This document shows, in pieces, positions 1-9,452 of a stretch of 64,000 nt of DNA. Made by a program: the position numbers and the translations under genes. Source of the stretch: Bacteroidota bacterium. Lineage in GTDB: Bacteria > Bacteroidota > Bacteroidia > Chitinophagales > Chitinophagaceae. Location of the stretch: contig CANJPH010000006.1 of NCBI GenBank assembly GCA_947476145.1, positions 45,533 to 109,532 of the forward strand, in the 5' to 3' direction. Under the pieces are notes generated by a model that had not been told where the DNA came from, made no database searches, and saw only the letters and a program-made list of their open reading frames with translations. Positions within the stretch are counted from its first letter, which is position 1, and each line of letters begins with the position of its first letter.

Positions 1-985
1 CTTTTGCTCCCGTCCACTGTTCTGTGAAAACAATTTTTTTATCAGGATGTGCATTATGCACTTCTGATAATGCCAATTCGTTTCCTAGGTATAAATGAAA
101 CGCAGTACCTGCTGCATAGGATTTAGCAAGGGTATCATTTAAAATGGAAATAGGATAGTTAGGATGATCCGCATTATGATCATATAAAATTACTTCCGTA
201 TTGATATTCGCCGCTTTAAATTGTGGTCCAATATAATTGGCTAAAAAATTAGCTTGCTCCGGTGCATCCATTAATAAACTTGGGTTGTTGCCCCCATGCT
301 CTGGTTCATTTTGCAAAGTAACCGATGCAATAGGAATACCATGCTTTTGCATGGCTTGGATATACTTAACAAAATAGTTAGCATAGCTTGCATAATATTG
401 CTTTAACAAATGTCCTCCCATACTAAACCCATTGGTTTTCATCCAAGTGGGTGGCGACCAAGGGGAAGCCATAATTTTTAAAGAAGGATTGATTGCGAGT
501 GCTTTTTTAAGTATTGGAATTAAATGAAGCGTATCCTCACTTAAACTAAATTTCAATAACAAAGAATCGGTCTCCCCTTTTGGCAAGTCATCATAACTAA
601 AAACATGCGCATCTAAATCCGAAGCTCCAATACTTATGCGAATATAACAAACCGCTAAGTCGTCCTTTCCTTTTCCAAAAATTTCTTTAAGTAGTATTTG
701 TTTTTTAGTTGATGGCAATTGATCTATAAGCGCTGCCGATCCACCCGTTAAAGCAAAACCAAAACCTTCCATTTTTTGGAATCCTTTACTTACATCCATC
801 TGAATATTTACAATACTAGTATCTGTTGGCATTAAAGCAGTGGTAGCCAACTTTGTTTCCTTAAATTTTTGCAACCCATTTGCAGTAGTCGTATATTGAA
901 TGGCTTGTGCACAAAGCTTACCGCTGCTTATAACAAGCATCATGATAAAAAAACACTGAACAATTTTTAGTTTATAATTTTTCAT
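1..985 (-). CDS. Glycoside hydrolase family 30 (glucosylceramidase-like), 3' end cut by window
   Basis: This gene is absent from the ORF track because it has no stop inside the window; 328 codons are visible. The start at 985 gives a signal peptide (MKNYKLK, a hydrophobic core, cleavage near LCA|Q at residue 26), so the enzyme is exported. GH30 hallmarks follow in order: EGFGFALTGGSA, ASPWSPPTWMK, then TLQNEPEH with the likely acid/base Glu227, and FTEQWTG with the likely nucleophile Glu322. GH30 enzymes are retaining glycosidases acting on beta-glucosides, glucosylceramide, beta-1,6-glucan or xylan; the exact substrate cannot be read here. It overlaps the upstream GMC gene by 14 bases and is the last visible gene of the minus-strand operon. 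Confidence 0.9.
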   Translation of the reverse strand, partial: MKNYKLKIVQCFFIMMLVISSGKLCAQAIQYTTTANGLQKFKETKLATTALMPTDTSIVNIQMDVSKGFQKMEGFGFALTGGSAALIDQLPSTKKQILLKEIFGKGKDDLAVCYIRISIGASDLDAHVFSYDDLPKGETDSLLLKFSLSEDTLHLIPILKKALAINPSLKIMASPWSPPTWMKTNGFSMGGHLLKQYYASYANYFVKYIQAMQKHGIPIASVTLQNEPEHGGNNPSLLMDAPEQANFLANYIGPQFKAANINTEVILYDHNADHPNYPISILNDTLAKSYAAGTAFHLYLGNELALSEVHNAHPDKKIVFTEQWTGAK

Positions 986-2699
986 GATTTTCTTTTAAAA
1001 TTTTTACTGCATAATCCACAGCCCTTGCTGTTAATGCCATATATAAAATAGAAGGGCTTTGATTTCCTGTACTAGTCATACATGCACCATCTGTTACGAA
1101 AACATTTTTACACAAATGCAGTTGATTGTACTCATTTAAAATGGATTCATTGGGATCTTTTCCCATACGACACCCACCCATTTCATGAATATCCAATCCA
1201 GGTGCTTGATGATTGTCCACCGAGCCGATATCATAAATACCAGCCGCTTTAAACATATTCATCGTCTCTGTTAAAAAATCCTGTGTCAATAAATTATCAT
1301 TTTCATCATACCCCACCGAAGTGATGAGTAATGGCAAACCATAAGGATCTTTTTGGTCTTTACTTAATCGAACATGATTTTCTTTTTTAGGAATGGTCTC
1401 TCCTTGTAAATACGCATATACATGCCATTTACCTGGCTCCTGCATGGCTTCTTTAAATTCAGCACCAATGGTTTCATTGGTGGTGGATTCATCTAGTCTT
1501 TGACGATACGCTCCCATAAATGTGGTATAGCCTCCTTTAAAATTGGTTTCTTGCTTTCCTAGATTTCTGTAATTGGCGATAATTGAATCGGTTGGGTTTC
1601 GACCATACACATAAGAATCCTCAAATCCATCAATCTTCCCCCAAACACTGGCCCTATAATTATGATGACAAATATATTTCCCCAACAAGCCATTGTCATT
1701 GCCTAATCCGTTTGGGAAACGCTTTGAAGTAGAGTTCAGTAAAATTAAATTGGTATTTAAAGCAGAGGCATTCATAAAAATGATGTCTGCATAATATTCG
1801 TACACTTTTTTAGAATGTGCATCAATTACTTTTACGCCAATTGCTTTTTGTTTTGTTTCATCATAAATTATAGAATGTACTACCGCATCGGTTAAAATAG
1901 ATAAATTACCTGTTTTACCTGCCCATGGCAAAGTGGAAGAAACAGCACTAAAATAACCGCCAAAGGGACAACCGCGCATACACAAGTTTCTTGCTTGACA
2001 CTGCCCTCTTCCTTGCTCCAAATGTATCGGTTCGGGTTCGGTGATATGTGCCCAACGCGCATGTACTAAATGACGATTGTACTTTTTTGCAATTACTTCT
2101 TTTACATGTTCTTCTACAATGGTTAAATCAAAGGGCTTCATGAAATGTCCATCCGGCATGGCTTCAATTCCATCTGCATTTCCACAAACGCCAATAAATT
2201 TTTCAACATGGGTATACCAATCGGCTACATCCTTATAACGAATAGGCCAATCTAACCCATAATTCATTTGCTGGGGAGCCGAAAACTCATAATCACTCCA
2301 TCGTTGACAAGCTCGTCCCCATATAATGGACTTCCCTCCCACTTGATAACCTCTAATCCAATCAAATGGTTTCTCTTGTATATATGGCTGTGTCGCATCT
2401 TCAATAAAAAAATGAGCATTGTCTTCTCCAAAACCTGCAGACTTGGTAATCAACGGATTTTGCTTTTTAAAGGCTTCTGTAATAGGACCTCTATGTTTTA
2501 ATTCCCATGCAGATAAATTTGCCGTGGGGTAATCTTTATTGTGTTCTACTTTACGTCCTCTTTCAATAACAAGCGTTTGAATTCCTTTTTCACATAATTC
2601 TTTCGCAGCCCAACCCCCACTAATACCAGAGCCCACCACAATTGCTTTAAAGCTTTTTATTTTTATGGTCTCGTTGGTATAGTAATAATTTTCGGGCAT
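972..2699 (-). CDS. GMC-family FAD-dependent oxidoreductase (copy 1)
   Basis: The protein has 575 aa from the ATG at 2699. The track start at 2804 is rejected because it runs back into the neighbour; here the neighbour's stop and this start share a base (TAATG), which suggests translational coupling. The N-terminal dinucleotide-binding motif VVGSGISGG (residues 21-29) binds FAD. A cysteine cluster C-x5-C-x3-C followed by PFGG lies mid-protein. The C-terminal GMC signature carries HEMGGCRMG with the catalytic His, then TGNQSPS. The usual Asn-Pro of the family is Ser-Pro here, unlike copy 2. It is a sugar or alcohol dehydrogenase type enzyme of unknown substrate. No Tat or Sec signal is evident, and no gluconate-dehydrogenase small subunit lies nearby. 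Confidence 0.88.
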   Translation of the reverse strand: MPENYYYTNETIKIKSFKAIVVGSGISGGWAAKELCEKGIQTLVIERGRKVEHNKDYPTANLSAWELKHRGPITEAFKKQNPLITKSAGFGEDNAHFFIEDATQPYIQEKPFDWIRGYQVGGKSIIWGRACQRWSDYEFSAPQQMNYGLDWPIRYKDVADWYTHVEKFIGVCGNADGIEAMPDGHFMKPFDLTIVEEHVKEVIAKKYNRHLVHARWAHITEPEPIHLEQGRGQCQARNLCMRGCPFGGYFSAVSSTLPWAGKTGNLSILTDAVVHSIIYDETKQKAIGVKVIDAHSKKVYEYYADIIFMNASALNTNLILLNSTSKRFPNGLGNDNGLLGKYICHHNYRASVWGKIDGFEDSYVYGRNPTDSIIANYRNLGKQETNFKGGYTTFMGAYRQRLDESTTNETIGAEFKEAMQEPGKWHVYAYLQGETIPKKENHVRLSKDQKDPYGLPLLITSVGYDENDNLLTQDFLTETMNMFKAAGIYDIGSVDNHQAPGLDIHEMGGCRMGKDPNESILNEYNQLHLCKNVFVTDGACMTSTGNQSPSILYMALTARAVDYAVKILKENHEKL

Positions 2700-4390
2700 T
2701 ATAAATCTCCTTTTTTTAATGCGGCTACTGCATAATTTGCAGCCCTCGCTGTAATGGCCATAAAAGTTAAGGAAGGATTCTGTGTGCCTGTACTTACCAT
2801 ACATGCACCATCCGTTACAAATACATTTTTACAGGCATGCATTTGATTAAACTCATTTAATAAAGAGGTGTTAGGGTCCTTACCCATACGCACTCCACCT
2901 ACTTCATGAATATCCAATCCAGGTGCTTGTTTGGAATCATGTGTCGTTATGTTTTTACATCCTGCTGCATTTAACATTTCAGCGCCTTGTTCTAAAAAGT
3001 CTTTCACTATTTTTTCATCGTTCTCATCATAACCTATGGAAGTAATTAATTGAGGAATCCCCCATTCGTCTTTTTGATCCGTACTTAATCTTACATGATT
3101 AGTAGCTTTAGGAACCGTTTCTCCTTGCATCATCATGGAAACATACCATCCACCTGGTTCACTGATAGCATCCTTATAATCACCACCAATGCCATTGGTT
3201 CCTGCGCCTGATGCATTGCCTCTGCCTGCACCAAAAAAAGTCATGTAGCCTCTTAAGAAATCAGTTTCTTGTTTGTGTACGTTTCTAAAATTAGGCATCA
3301 TGGGTTGTGTAGGACGGCGTCCATAATAATAGGAATCTAATGGGCCATCGATACTTGCCGATAAATTACCACGGTAATTATGAAAGGCAATATATTTTCC
3401 TAACAACCCATTATCATTTCCTAAACCATTTGGGAAACGCTTAGAGGTAGAGTTCAATAAAATTAAATTGGTATTTAAGGTAGCCGCGTTTACAAAAATA
3501 ATTTTTGCATAATACTCCGTTGCTTTCTTGGTAATAGTATCAATCACTCGCACACCCGACGCTTTTTGTGTTGTCTCATCATAGATGATGGAATGCACTA
3601 CTGCATTGGTTTGCAAGGTTAGGTTCCCAGTTTTTTGCGCCCAAGGAATGGTAGATGAATTTGAACTAAAATAGCCTCCAAAAGGACATCCTCTTTCACA
3701 CATGCTTCTTGCCTGACATTGATTCCTTCCTTGCTCTATATGAATTGGTGCGGGTGTAGTTAAATGCGCACATCTTCCTTGTACCACATTACGATCGGTG
3801 AATTTTCCCATGATGCTTTTCTGCATTTGCTTTTCCACATCATTCATTTCCCATGCTGGTAAAAAATGACCATCGGGTAAAGTGTCTAACTTATCATAGT
3901 TACCACTGATGCCCGCAAAAATTTCTACATGGGTATACCAAGGCGCTAACTCATCATAAGTAATAGGCCAATTGCCAAATCCATCACGAGCAGGTCCTTC
4001 AAAATCATACTTACTCCAACGTTGTGTTTGTCTTGCCCATAACAAGGATTTTCCACCCACTTGATACCCTCTAATCCAATCATAAGGCTTCTCTTGTATG
4101 TAGGGATGTTCATTGTCTTTTACAAAAAAATGCTCTGTGGTTTCATTATAAGCATAGCATTTGTCTAAAATGGGATTCTCCTTTGCCATAGTTAAAGTTG
4201 TTCCTTTTCGGTGTGGAAATTCCCAAGGCTGTTTAGTCGCCGTTGGATAATCTTTTAAATGTACTACGTCACGGCCTCTTTCAAGCACCAAGGTTTTGAG
4301 TCCTTTTTCGCACAACTCTTTGGCAGCCCATCCACCACTGATACCCGAGCCAATGACAATGGCGTCGTAACTGTTGTTTTTTGAAGACAT
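2699..4390 (-). CDS. GMC-family FAD-dependent oxidoreductase (copy 2)
   Basis: The protein has 563 aa and is a tandem paralogue of the downstream GMC gene; both share STSKRFPNGLGNDNGLLGKY exactly and many other blocks. AIVIGSGISGG at residues 10-20 is the FAD Rossmann motif. The cysteine cluster QCQARSMCERGCPFGG is present. The C-terminal signature keeps HEVGGVRMG (catalytic His) and TGTQNPSLT with the canonical Asn-Pro, so this copy looks like the catalytically standard one. The family oxidises sugars, polyols or glycosides with FAD; the electron acceptor is unknown. Only 6 bases separate it from the upstream haloperoxidase-like gene, so they are probably cotranscribed. Confidence 0.9.
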   Translation of the reverse strand: MSSKNNSYDAIVIGSGISGGWAAKELCEKGLKTLVLERGRDVVHLKDYPTATKQPWEFPHRKGTTLTMAKENPILDKCYAYNETTEHFFVKDNEHPYIQEKPYDWIRGYQVGGKSLLWARQTQRWSKYDFEGPARDGFGNWPITYDELAPWYTHVEIFAGISGNYDKLDTLPDGHFLPAWEMNDVEKQMQKSIMGKFTDRNVVQGRCAHLTTPAPIHIEQGRNQCQARSMCERGCPFGGYFSSNSSTIPWAQKTGNLTLQTNAVVHSIIYDETTQKASGVRVIDTITKKATEYYAKIIFVNAATLNTNLILLNSTSKRFPNGLGNDNGLLGKYIAFHNYRGNLSASIDGPLDSYYYGRRPTQPMMPNFRNVHKQETDFLRGYMTFFGAGRGNASGAGTNGIGGDYKDAISEPGGWYVSMMMQGETVPKATNHVRLSTDQKDEWGIPQLITSIGYDENDEKIVKDFLEQGAEMLNAAGCKNITTHDSKQAPGLDIHEVGGVRMGKDPNTSLLNEFNQMHACKNVFVTDGACMVSTGTQNPSLTFMAITARAANYAVAALKKGDL

Positions 4391-4396
4391 AATAAT

Positions 4397-5722
4397 CTAT
4401 TTGTTTTCTAATACTTTTTTTACAACCAAGCCACCCACTTGTTTACCCATGGCAGCACCTGTGTTTACACTAATGGTATAATGAATGCCTCCATATACCC
4501 TACTCATAGAACATTCAGCAGCAGCAGCACTCAAAGAAGTGAATTTTCTTTTTAACCCAATGTATTTGTAATCACTAGAATCTTCAAAGGATAAATTATC
4601 TCTGTACAATTTAGTTAAAACTGTTGCAGCAGAAGCGGTGATAGTACTATGACCACTTGTATATTCAGGAAAGGGAGGGGTTTGTAAATACGGCATCCAG
4701 TCCTTGTCCATGATATCTTTTATAACGGTTACAGGGCGCACATAAGAACTTCGGTATTTTTCATCCCAACAAGAAATAAATCCATCATATAAAGCAATGG
4801 ATGTTAACGCAAATGTTTGAGCCGCTTTTACCGGACTTGCCTTTTCTTGTTTGATAATTTGTGAAGCAATCCCCATCCAGTGTCCACCCGGCGTAATTTT
4901 TTTATTACCAAAAGCCATATGGCCTGAATGCTCTATTACAAATGGATTATCGTCCCAGTATTTAGCAATTAACTTTTGCTCTTCTGTTAAATTCTTTTCA
5001 ATATCATACACCTCTTTAACTAAATTATAAAAAGGAGTACCTGGCTTGGTATCATATTTAGGAGGGCGCACTGGTGCAAATTGTGAGGCAGAGTCCAATA
5101 CCATGGGCTTCATGGTATTCCAACACCATTCTACCCCATCCATATAATCGGGAGGGGTTGGACGCCATTGACCAGGCTCATTACTGCCTAAATATTTTTT
5201 CTTTCCTCTAGAAATAAAATACCCGTCGTCTTTAGCACGCTTTAAGACCACAGCTGCGATGGTATCTCCAAACGCAATGGAAGCATTATAAGTAGCTTCA
5301 TCTAAATTGGCTTTATAATTATCGTAAATCGATTTTTCATAGTTCTTTAAAGAATCTACACTAAACACTTTAACGTTTCTAGCCACTTTAAAAAATGCCT
5401 CCGAAGCCGCTAGTGTATAGTCGTATTTTTTACTAGGATCAGGTAAAGGCATTTTATCAAACCCGTTTAACTTATCGGAAATGGAAGGTGAACTATCCAT
5501 ATGTCTAATGGCCTCGTATGCTGCAATGGAAGAATACACGTAAATCCTACTTGCGACTGGCGGGGTAAATACATCGTAAATGATGATTTGTGTAAGTTGA
5601 TCCTCGTTGTTTATTAAAACATCCACCGGATCTAATTTTTTGATCTCCGGTTGATTACAGGCAAATAAAATTATGGACCCTAGTAAAAAAATACTAGCCA
5701 AACATCCAAATTGTTTTTTCAT
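4397..5722 (-). CDS. Vanadium-dependent haloperoxidase / PAP2-superfamily lipoprotein
   Basis: The protein has 441 aa and starts with a lipoprotein signal (MKKQFGCLASIFLLGSIILFAC), so it is probably anchored at the outer or inner membrane, facing the periplasm. The three PAP2/vanadate-pocket motifs are intact and ordered: K322-x6-R329-P, the SGH motif with His358 (PEYTSGHS), and S-R408-x5-H414 (SRVYGGIH). These bind vanadate in haloperoxidases or phosphate in acid phosphatases. The long helical N-terminal part before these motifs favours the haloperoxidase-like group over small PAP2 phosphatases. Whether it oxidises halides or hydrolyses phosphoesters cannot be decided from sequence. It lies 20 bases after the FG-GAP gene and 6 before GMC copy 2. 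Confidence 0.85.
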   Translation of the reverse strand: MKKQFGCLASIFLLGSIILFACNQPEIKKLDPVDVLINNEDQLTQIIIYDVFTPPVASRIYVYSSIAAYEAIRHMDSSPSISDKLNGFDKMPLPDPSKKYDYTLAASEAFFKVARNVKVFSVDSLKNYEKSIYDNYKANLDEATYNASIAFGDTIAAVVLKRAKDDGYFISRGKKKYLGSNEPGQWRPTPPDYMDGVEWCWNTMKPMVLDSASQFAPVRPPKYDTKPGTPFYNLVKEVYDIEKNLTEEQKLIAKYWDDNPFVIEHSGHMAFGNKKITPGGHWMGIASQIIKQEKASPVKAAQTFALTSIALYDGFISCWDEKYRSSYVRPVTVIKDIMDKDWMPYLQTPPFPEYTSGHSTITASAATVLTKLYRDNLSFEDSSDYKYIGLKRKFTSLSAAAAECSMSRVYGGIHYTISVNTGAAMGKQVGGLVVKKVLENK

Positions 5723-5742
5723 AACTCACACATTTTAAATTA

Positions 5743-8700
5743 TTAAATTGTTCTCCTATTCCCTTTATTATCAATGATCGTAATTGATTTTATTTTTTCA
5801 TTTTTTAAAATGGATCTACCCGATTGTGAAAGAAAGGATTGACCATAATAAAACTCTTCCTTTCTTGTTTTACCATTCGTATAAGTAATGATCGCAGCCA
5901 CCTCATTAGGCATCACCTTAATTAAAGTTTGTGCAAGTTTAGATTTATATATTTTTAAGGGGCCTTTATTTTGTGATGCTGCCATTAAATACTCCCCATT
6001 TGCATTCGTAAACTTAACCAAAGCCTTTCCATTGCCAGGCAAAAACAACCCACTTTGCAAAATAGATTGAGGAGCAAAGCCGCCCTTGCCATCTCCTAAC
6101 ATTACCAATCCGTTTAAAGCGTCATATCTTCCCACTGAAACTTCTGTTCCAAAATCATTTCCATTGATGGCAATATCCAAATTACCATCCCCATTAAAAT
6201 CATCCACCTGCATCCCATTCAATGTAGATACCTGCGCTGCTAATGGCAGTGCCGCGATGGTAAACTTCCCATTTCCATTGTTTTGCAAATACGATGAATT
6301 AAAATAATTTGCTTTTAATACCTGTGCCCCTTTCATTTGTTCCGGCGTAAACAAGTTATCCAATGTTGCTGACGCAAAGGTTTTAAAATTCTGATACTTT
6401 GAACGCATTCCAATCATTTGCTTTACTGCATCTTCTCTGGTTTGTGCAGGAAATAATTTTCGTACCGTATCTACCTGACTAATAGGAAGGTATAATCCTG
6501 GAAAAGCATCATAGGAGCCATTTTTATCAAAATCGTTGGCATACATAGTGGCGGGATATGTATCCGAAGCCTTATAGTAGGAATTGCCGCCAAGGTTACC
6601 AACAACATAATCCAAATCGCCATCATTATCAAAGTCACCTGATACAATACTATTCCACCAACCAATTTTTTTATCCACTCCAGTATTGCTTGTAACATTT
6701 TTAAAACTGCCTTTATCATTCTTTAAAAAAGTAATCGGCATCCACTCTCCCGTTAAGATTAAGTCAATCCAACCATCGTTGTCAAAGTCTGTAAACAAAG
6801 CATCGCATACCAAACCAATCTTATTTAAGTCCTTCGCTACTTGTGCGCTCACGTCAGTAAACTTCACCAGGCCATTTTGAGTATCATTACGATAAATAAA
6901 ACTTGATACCGGCTTAGGATAAGCCGAAGGATCTACGCGACCTCCTATAAATAAATCCAAGTCACCGTCCTTATCATAGTCCACTGACTTTATACAAAGC
7001 TTACTTGTTTTATTGGCAGGCAATGCATTTTCTTGCACTGTAAAATTTCCTTTACCATCATTCAAATATAATTTATCCAAATAAGCATCCGAACTCGATG
7101 GTTGTTCATAACCTCCACTTGTAATGATTAAGTCTAAATCGGTATCATTATCTACATCCATTAATAAGAGCCCTTCATCCATATTTTGTTTTAACGGAAG
7201 CAATGCTTTTGGCAATAAATCCTTTTGCGTAAACCCACCATTTTGTTGTTGTAATAATATTTGGGCACTGTTACCTATTGAGCCGCCCAAAATCATATCA
7301 TCCAATCCATTGCCGTCTACATCACCCACTGCAATGGCAGGGGCATATTCGGTAAACTTATGTGGGATTAATTTTTGAATATTAAAGTCTACATAATCTT
7401 TTTGCGTATGGACATATTGCACACCCAAAGAAGCCGTCACATCCGTAAATAAGGCATTGCTTGCGAACACATTTGCATTCAATAGATTAACTGCCGTAGC
7501 ATTCTTAATAGAAAGCTTTACAGTTTGGTCGGCATTTGTTTGAGCCAATACTTGCTTTTGCCCATTAGGCCATATAACTATTGCAGAATCGATACTTGCA
7601 ACAGTGCCTAATCCAAAATGTAAAGTGTTTTGTATAGTGGATAAATATCCTCTATACGGGCTTTGGTCAACCACCTGCTTTTTACCATGATCATAGTAAA
7701 TAGATATTTCTGCGCCAATGGCTTTTATATTTTGCTCCGACCCTTGTAAATCGAATTTTAAATAATGACTAGCCTCTGGCTTTAATTGTCTTTGTTTGTT
7801 TTCATACACTCCAGCTTTATCATTGATATTATTAATCACAAAATCTAAGTCCCCATCATTGTCTAAATCGGCATACACTGCTCCGTTGGAATAGGAAGGC
7901 GTTTCAAATCCCCATTCAATGGACTTATCCTCAAAACCTAAATTGCCATTATTTTTAAAAACATAATTGTGAATTTTAACTTCAGGAATCTCCTTTAACA
8001 ATTGTGCTTTGGATACATAGCTAAATGCTTTAAAACGATACATGATAAAATCATGATCGGTTATATCCTTTGGGAAACCATTGGTCACAAATAAGTCTCT
8101 ATGGCCATCATTATCTAAATCGGCCAAAAGTGGAGTCCAGCTCCAATCGGTTTCAGCAACATTGGACAGGTAAGCAATCTCGCTAAATATAGGCGCTCCA
8201 ATACTATCATTGGCATTCACCCTTGGCCCTTGATTAATTTGTAAGGTATTGCGCACGTATTGATAGTTATATCCATACAAGTCGTTATTCTGAAAGGTTT
8301 GATAACTATTGGGATTCATCATCATTTTCTTCCGATAGTTATCACGCGGATTCATATCCAATGTTATAAAATCCATTAAGCCATCATTATTCACATCCGC
8401 CACATCTGCGCCCATTGAATTGACAGAACTGTGTTTAAAATAATCATTCAAATGATCCGTGAAAGTCCCATCATGATTATTAATGTATAAATAATCATTA
8501 GGCAAATAATCGTTGGTTACATAAATATCCTTCCAGCCATCTTTATTAATATCGGTCACCACTACACTATGTCCATATCCTTCTTTAATCAATCCCGCTT
8601 TTTCACTAACATCCATAAAAACAGGATGTTTTAAATTTGCATCCCAATTGTTTTGAAATAATTTAGAGCTACTATACAATTCTGGTAATTGCGTTTTTGG

Positions 8701-9315
8701 GTGATAGACATTGGGCGCGCGTGGATCTTTAATTTCATTCACTAACAAGTACATATCTAAATCTCCATCATTGTCATAATCAAAGAAATTTGCCATGGTT
8801 GAATAGGACGTATCTGCTAATCCATATTCAGCAGCCATGTTTTTAAAATGTGGAACCCCTTTCTCATCATTGCCCTGATTAATATATAAAATATTTTTTC
8901 TCAAATTGGTATCCATTCCCAAAGTAGCGCTGATATAAATATCCGATTTGCCATCATTGTTGATATCCACAACACTCACCCCTCTACTCCACTTCCCTTC
9001 TCCTTGCACTCCTGCTACACTGGTAATGTCTTCAAAATGCAATCCTCCTTTATTTAAATATAATTTATTAGATACTTTATTGCCTGTAAAATATATGTCA
9101 GAAAGACTATCCCCATTAAAATCACCAATCCCAACACCACCGCCATTATAAACATTGGAAATATCCAACACGTTTAAAGAGTCCGTCTCTTTTATTTCGT
9201 TATTAAAGTCAATGCCCGTGGTGGCAGCATCTAATTTTGTGAACAAGGTTTTTTTAGAATTACAAGCTGTACCAACTATCACAAGAAGGGAAAAACAAGC
9301 AGCTACAAAACGCAT
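5743..9315 (-). CDS. FG-GAP/VCBS repeat protein with ASPIC/UnbV domain (CRTAC1-like lipoprotein)
   Basis: This is a large exported protein of 1190 aa. The N-terminus MRFVAACFSLLVIVGTAC is a lipoprotein signal with Cys18 as the likely lipidated residue. Many calcium-binding-type repeats of the form D-x-[DN]-x-D-G (for example DINNDGKSDIY, DYDNDGDLDMY, DFDNDGDLDYV) occur on both halves and predict two beta-propeller regions. An ASPIC/UnbV-like segment lies between them at about residues 520-600 (LRFGLG-like block HFGLGTVASIDSAIVIWPNG). Such proteins often accompany SusC/SusD systems in Bacteroidota; the role is probably binding or scaffolding at the cell surface, which is inference. It is the first gene of the operon after the susD terminator. 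No enzyme motif is seen. Confidence 0.85.
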   Translation of the reverse strand: MRFVAACFSLLVIVGTACNSKKTLFTKLDAATTGIDFNNEIKETDSLNVLDISNVYNGGGVGIGDFNGDSLSDIYFTGNKVSNKLYLNKGGLHFEDITSVAGVQGEGKWSRGVSVVDINNDGKSDIYISATLGMDTNLRKNILYINQGNDEKGVPHFKNMAAEYGLADTSYSTMANFFDYDNDGDLDMYLLVNEIKDPRAPNVYHPKTQLPELYSSSKLFQNNWDANLKHPVFMDVSEKAGLIKEGYGHSVVVTDINKDGWKDIYVTNDYLPNDYLYINNHDGTFTDHLNDYFKHSSVNSMGADVADVNNDGLMDFITLDMNPRDNYRKKMMMNPNSYQTFQNNDLYGYNYQYVRNTLQINQGPRVNANDSIGAPIFSEIAYLSNVAETDWSWTPLLADLDNDGHRDLFVTNGFPKDITDHDFIMYRFKAFSYVSKAQLLKEIPEVKIHNYVFKNNGNLGFEDKSIEWGFETPSYSNGAVYADLDNDGDLDFVINNINDKAGVYENKQRQLKPEASHYLKFDLQGSEQNIKAIGAEISIYYDHGKKQVVDQSPYRGYLSTIQNTLHFGLGTVASIDSAIVIWPNGQKQVLAQTNADQTVKLSIKNATAVNLLNANVFASNALFTDVTASLGVQYVHTQKDYVDFNIQKLIPHKFTEYAPAIAVGDVDGNGLDDMILGGSIGNSAQILLQQQNGGFTQKDLLPKALLPLKQNMDEGLLLMDVDNDTDLDLIITSGGYEQPSSSDAYLDKLYLNDGKGNFTVQENALPANKTSKLCIKSVDYDKDGDLDLFIGGRVDPSAYPKPVSSFIYRNDTQNGLVKFTDVSAQVAKDLNKIGLVCDALFTDFDNDGWIDLILTGEWMPITFLKNDKGSFKNVTSNTGVDKKIGWWNSIVSGDFDNDGDLDYVVGNLGGNSYYKASDTYPATMYANDFDKNGSYDAFPGLYLPISQVDTVRKLFPAQTREDAVKQMIGMRSKYQNFKTFASATLDNLFTPEQMKGAQVLKANYFNSSYLQNNGNGKFTIAALPLAAQVSTLNGMQVDDFNGDGNLDIAINGNDFGTEVSVGRYDALNGLVMLGDGKGGFAPQSILQSGLFLPGNGKALVKFTNANGEYLMAASQNKGPLKIYKSKLAQTLIKVMPNEVAAIITYTNGKTRKEEFYYGQSFLSQSGRSILKNEKIKSITIIDNKGNRRTI

Positions 9316-9393
9316 ATAAAGGATATTTAAACAGGGTAAAAGTGCTGTTTAAAGGTACCAAAAAGGAGGCACAAAAAAAAGGTGCATAGGCGC

Positions 9394-9423
9394 AAAAAAA
9401 AGGGCCCCGATTACTCGGAGCCC
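9394..9423 (-). terminator. Rho-independent terminator after susD
   Basis: Read on the minus strand, GGGCTCCGA-GTAA-TCGGGGCCC forms a 9-bp stem with one G-U pair, followed directly by eight T. It ends the susC-susD unit and separates it from the FG-GAP operon. Confidence 0.9.
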
Positions 9424-9452
9424 TTTGAATATGTATTGTAAATCTATTTCAA

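Noticed and set aside
2700-2804. Extension of GMC copy 1 into copy 2
   Set aside because: It overlaps the conserved C-terminus of copy 2 in another frame; the TAATG junction gives the natural start.
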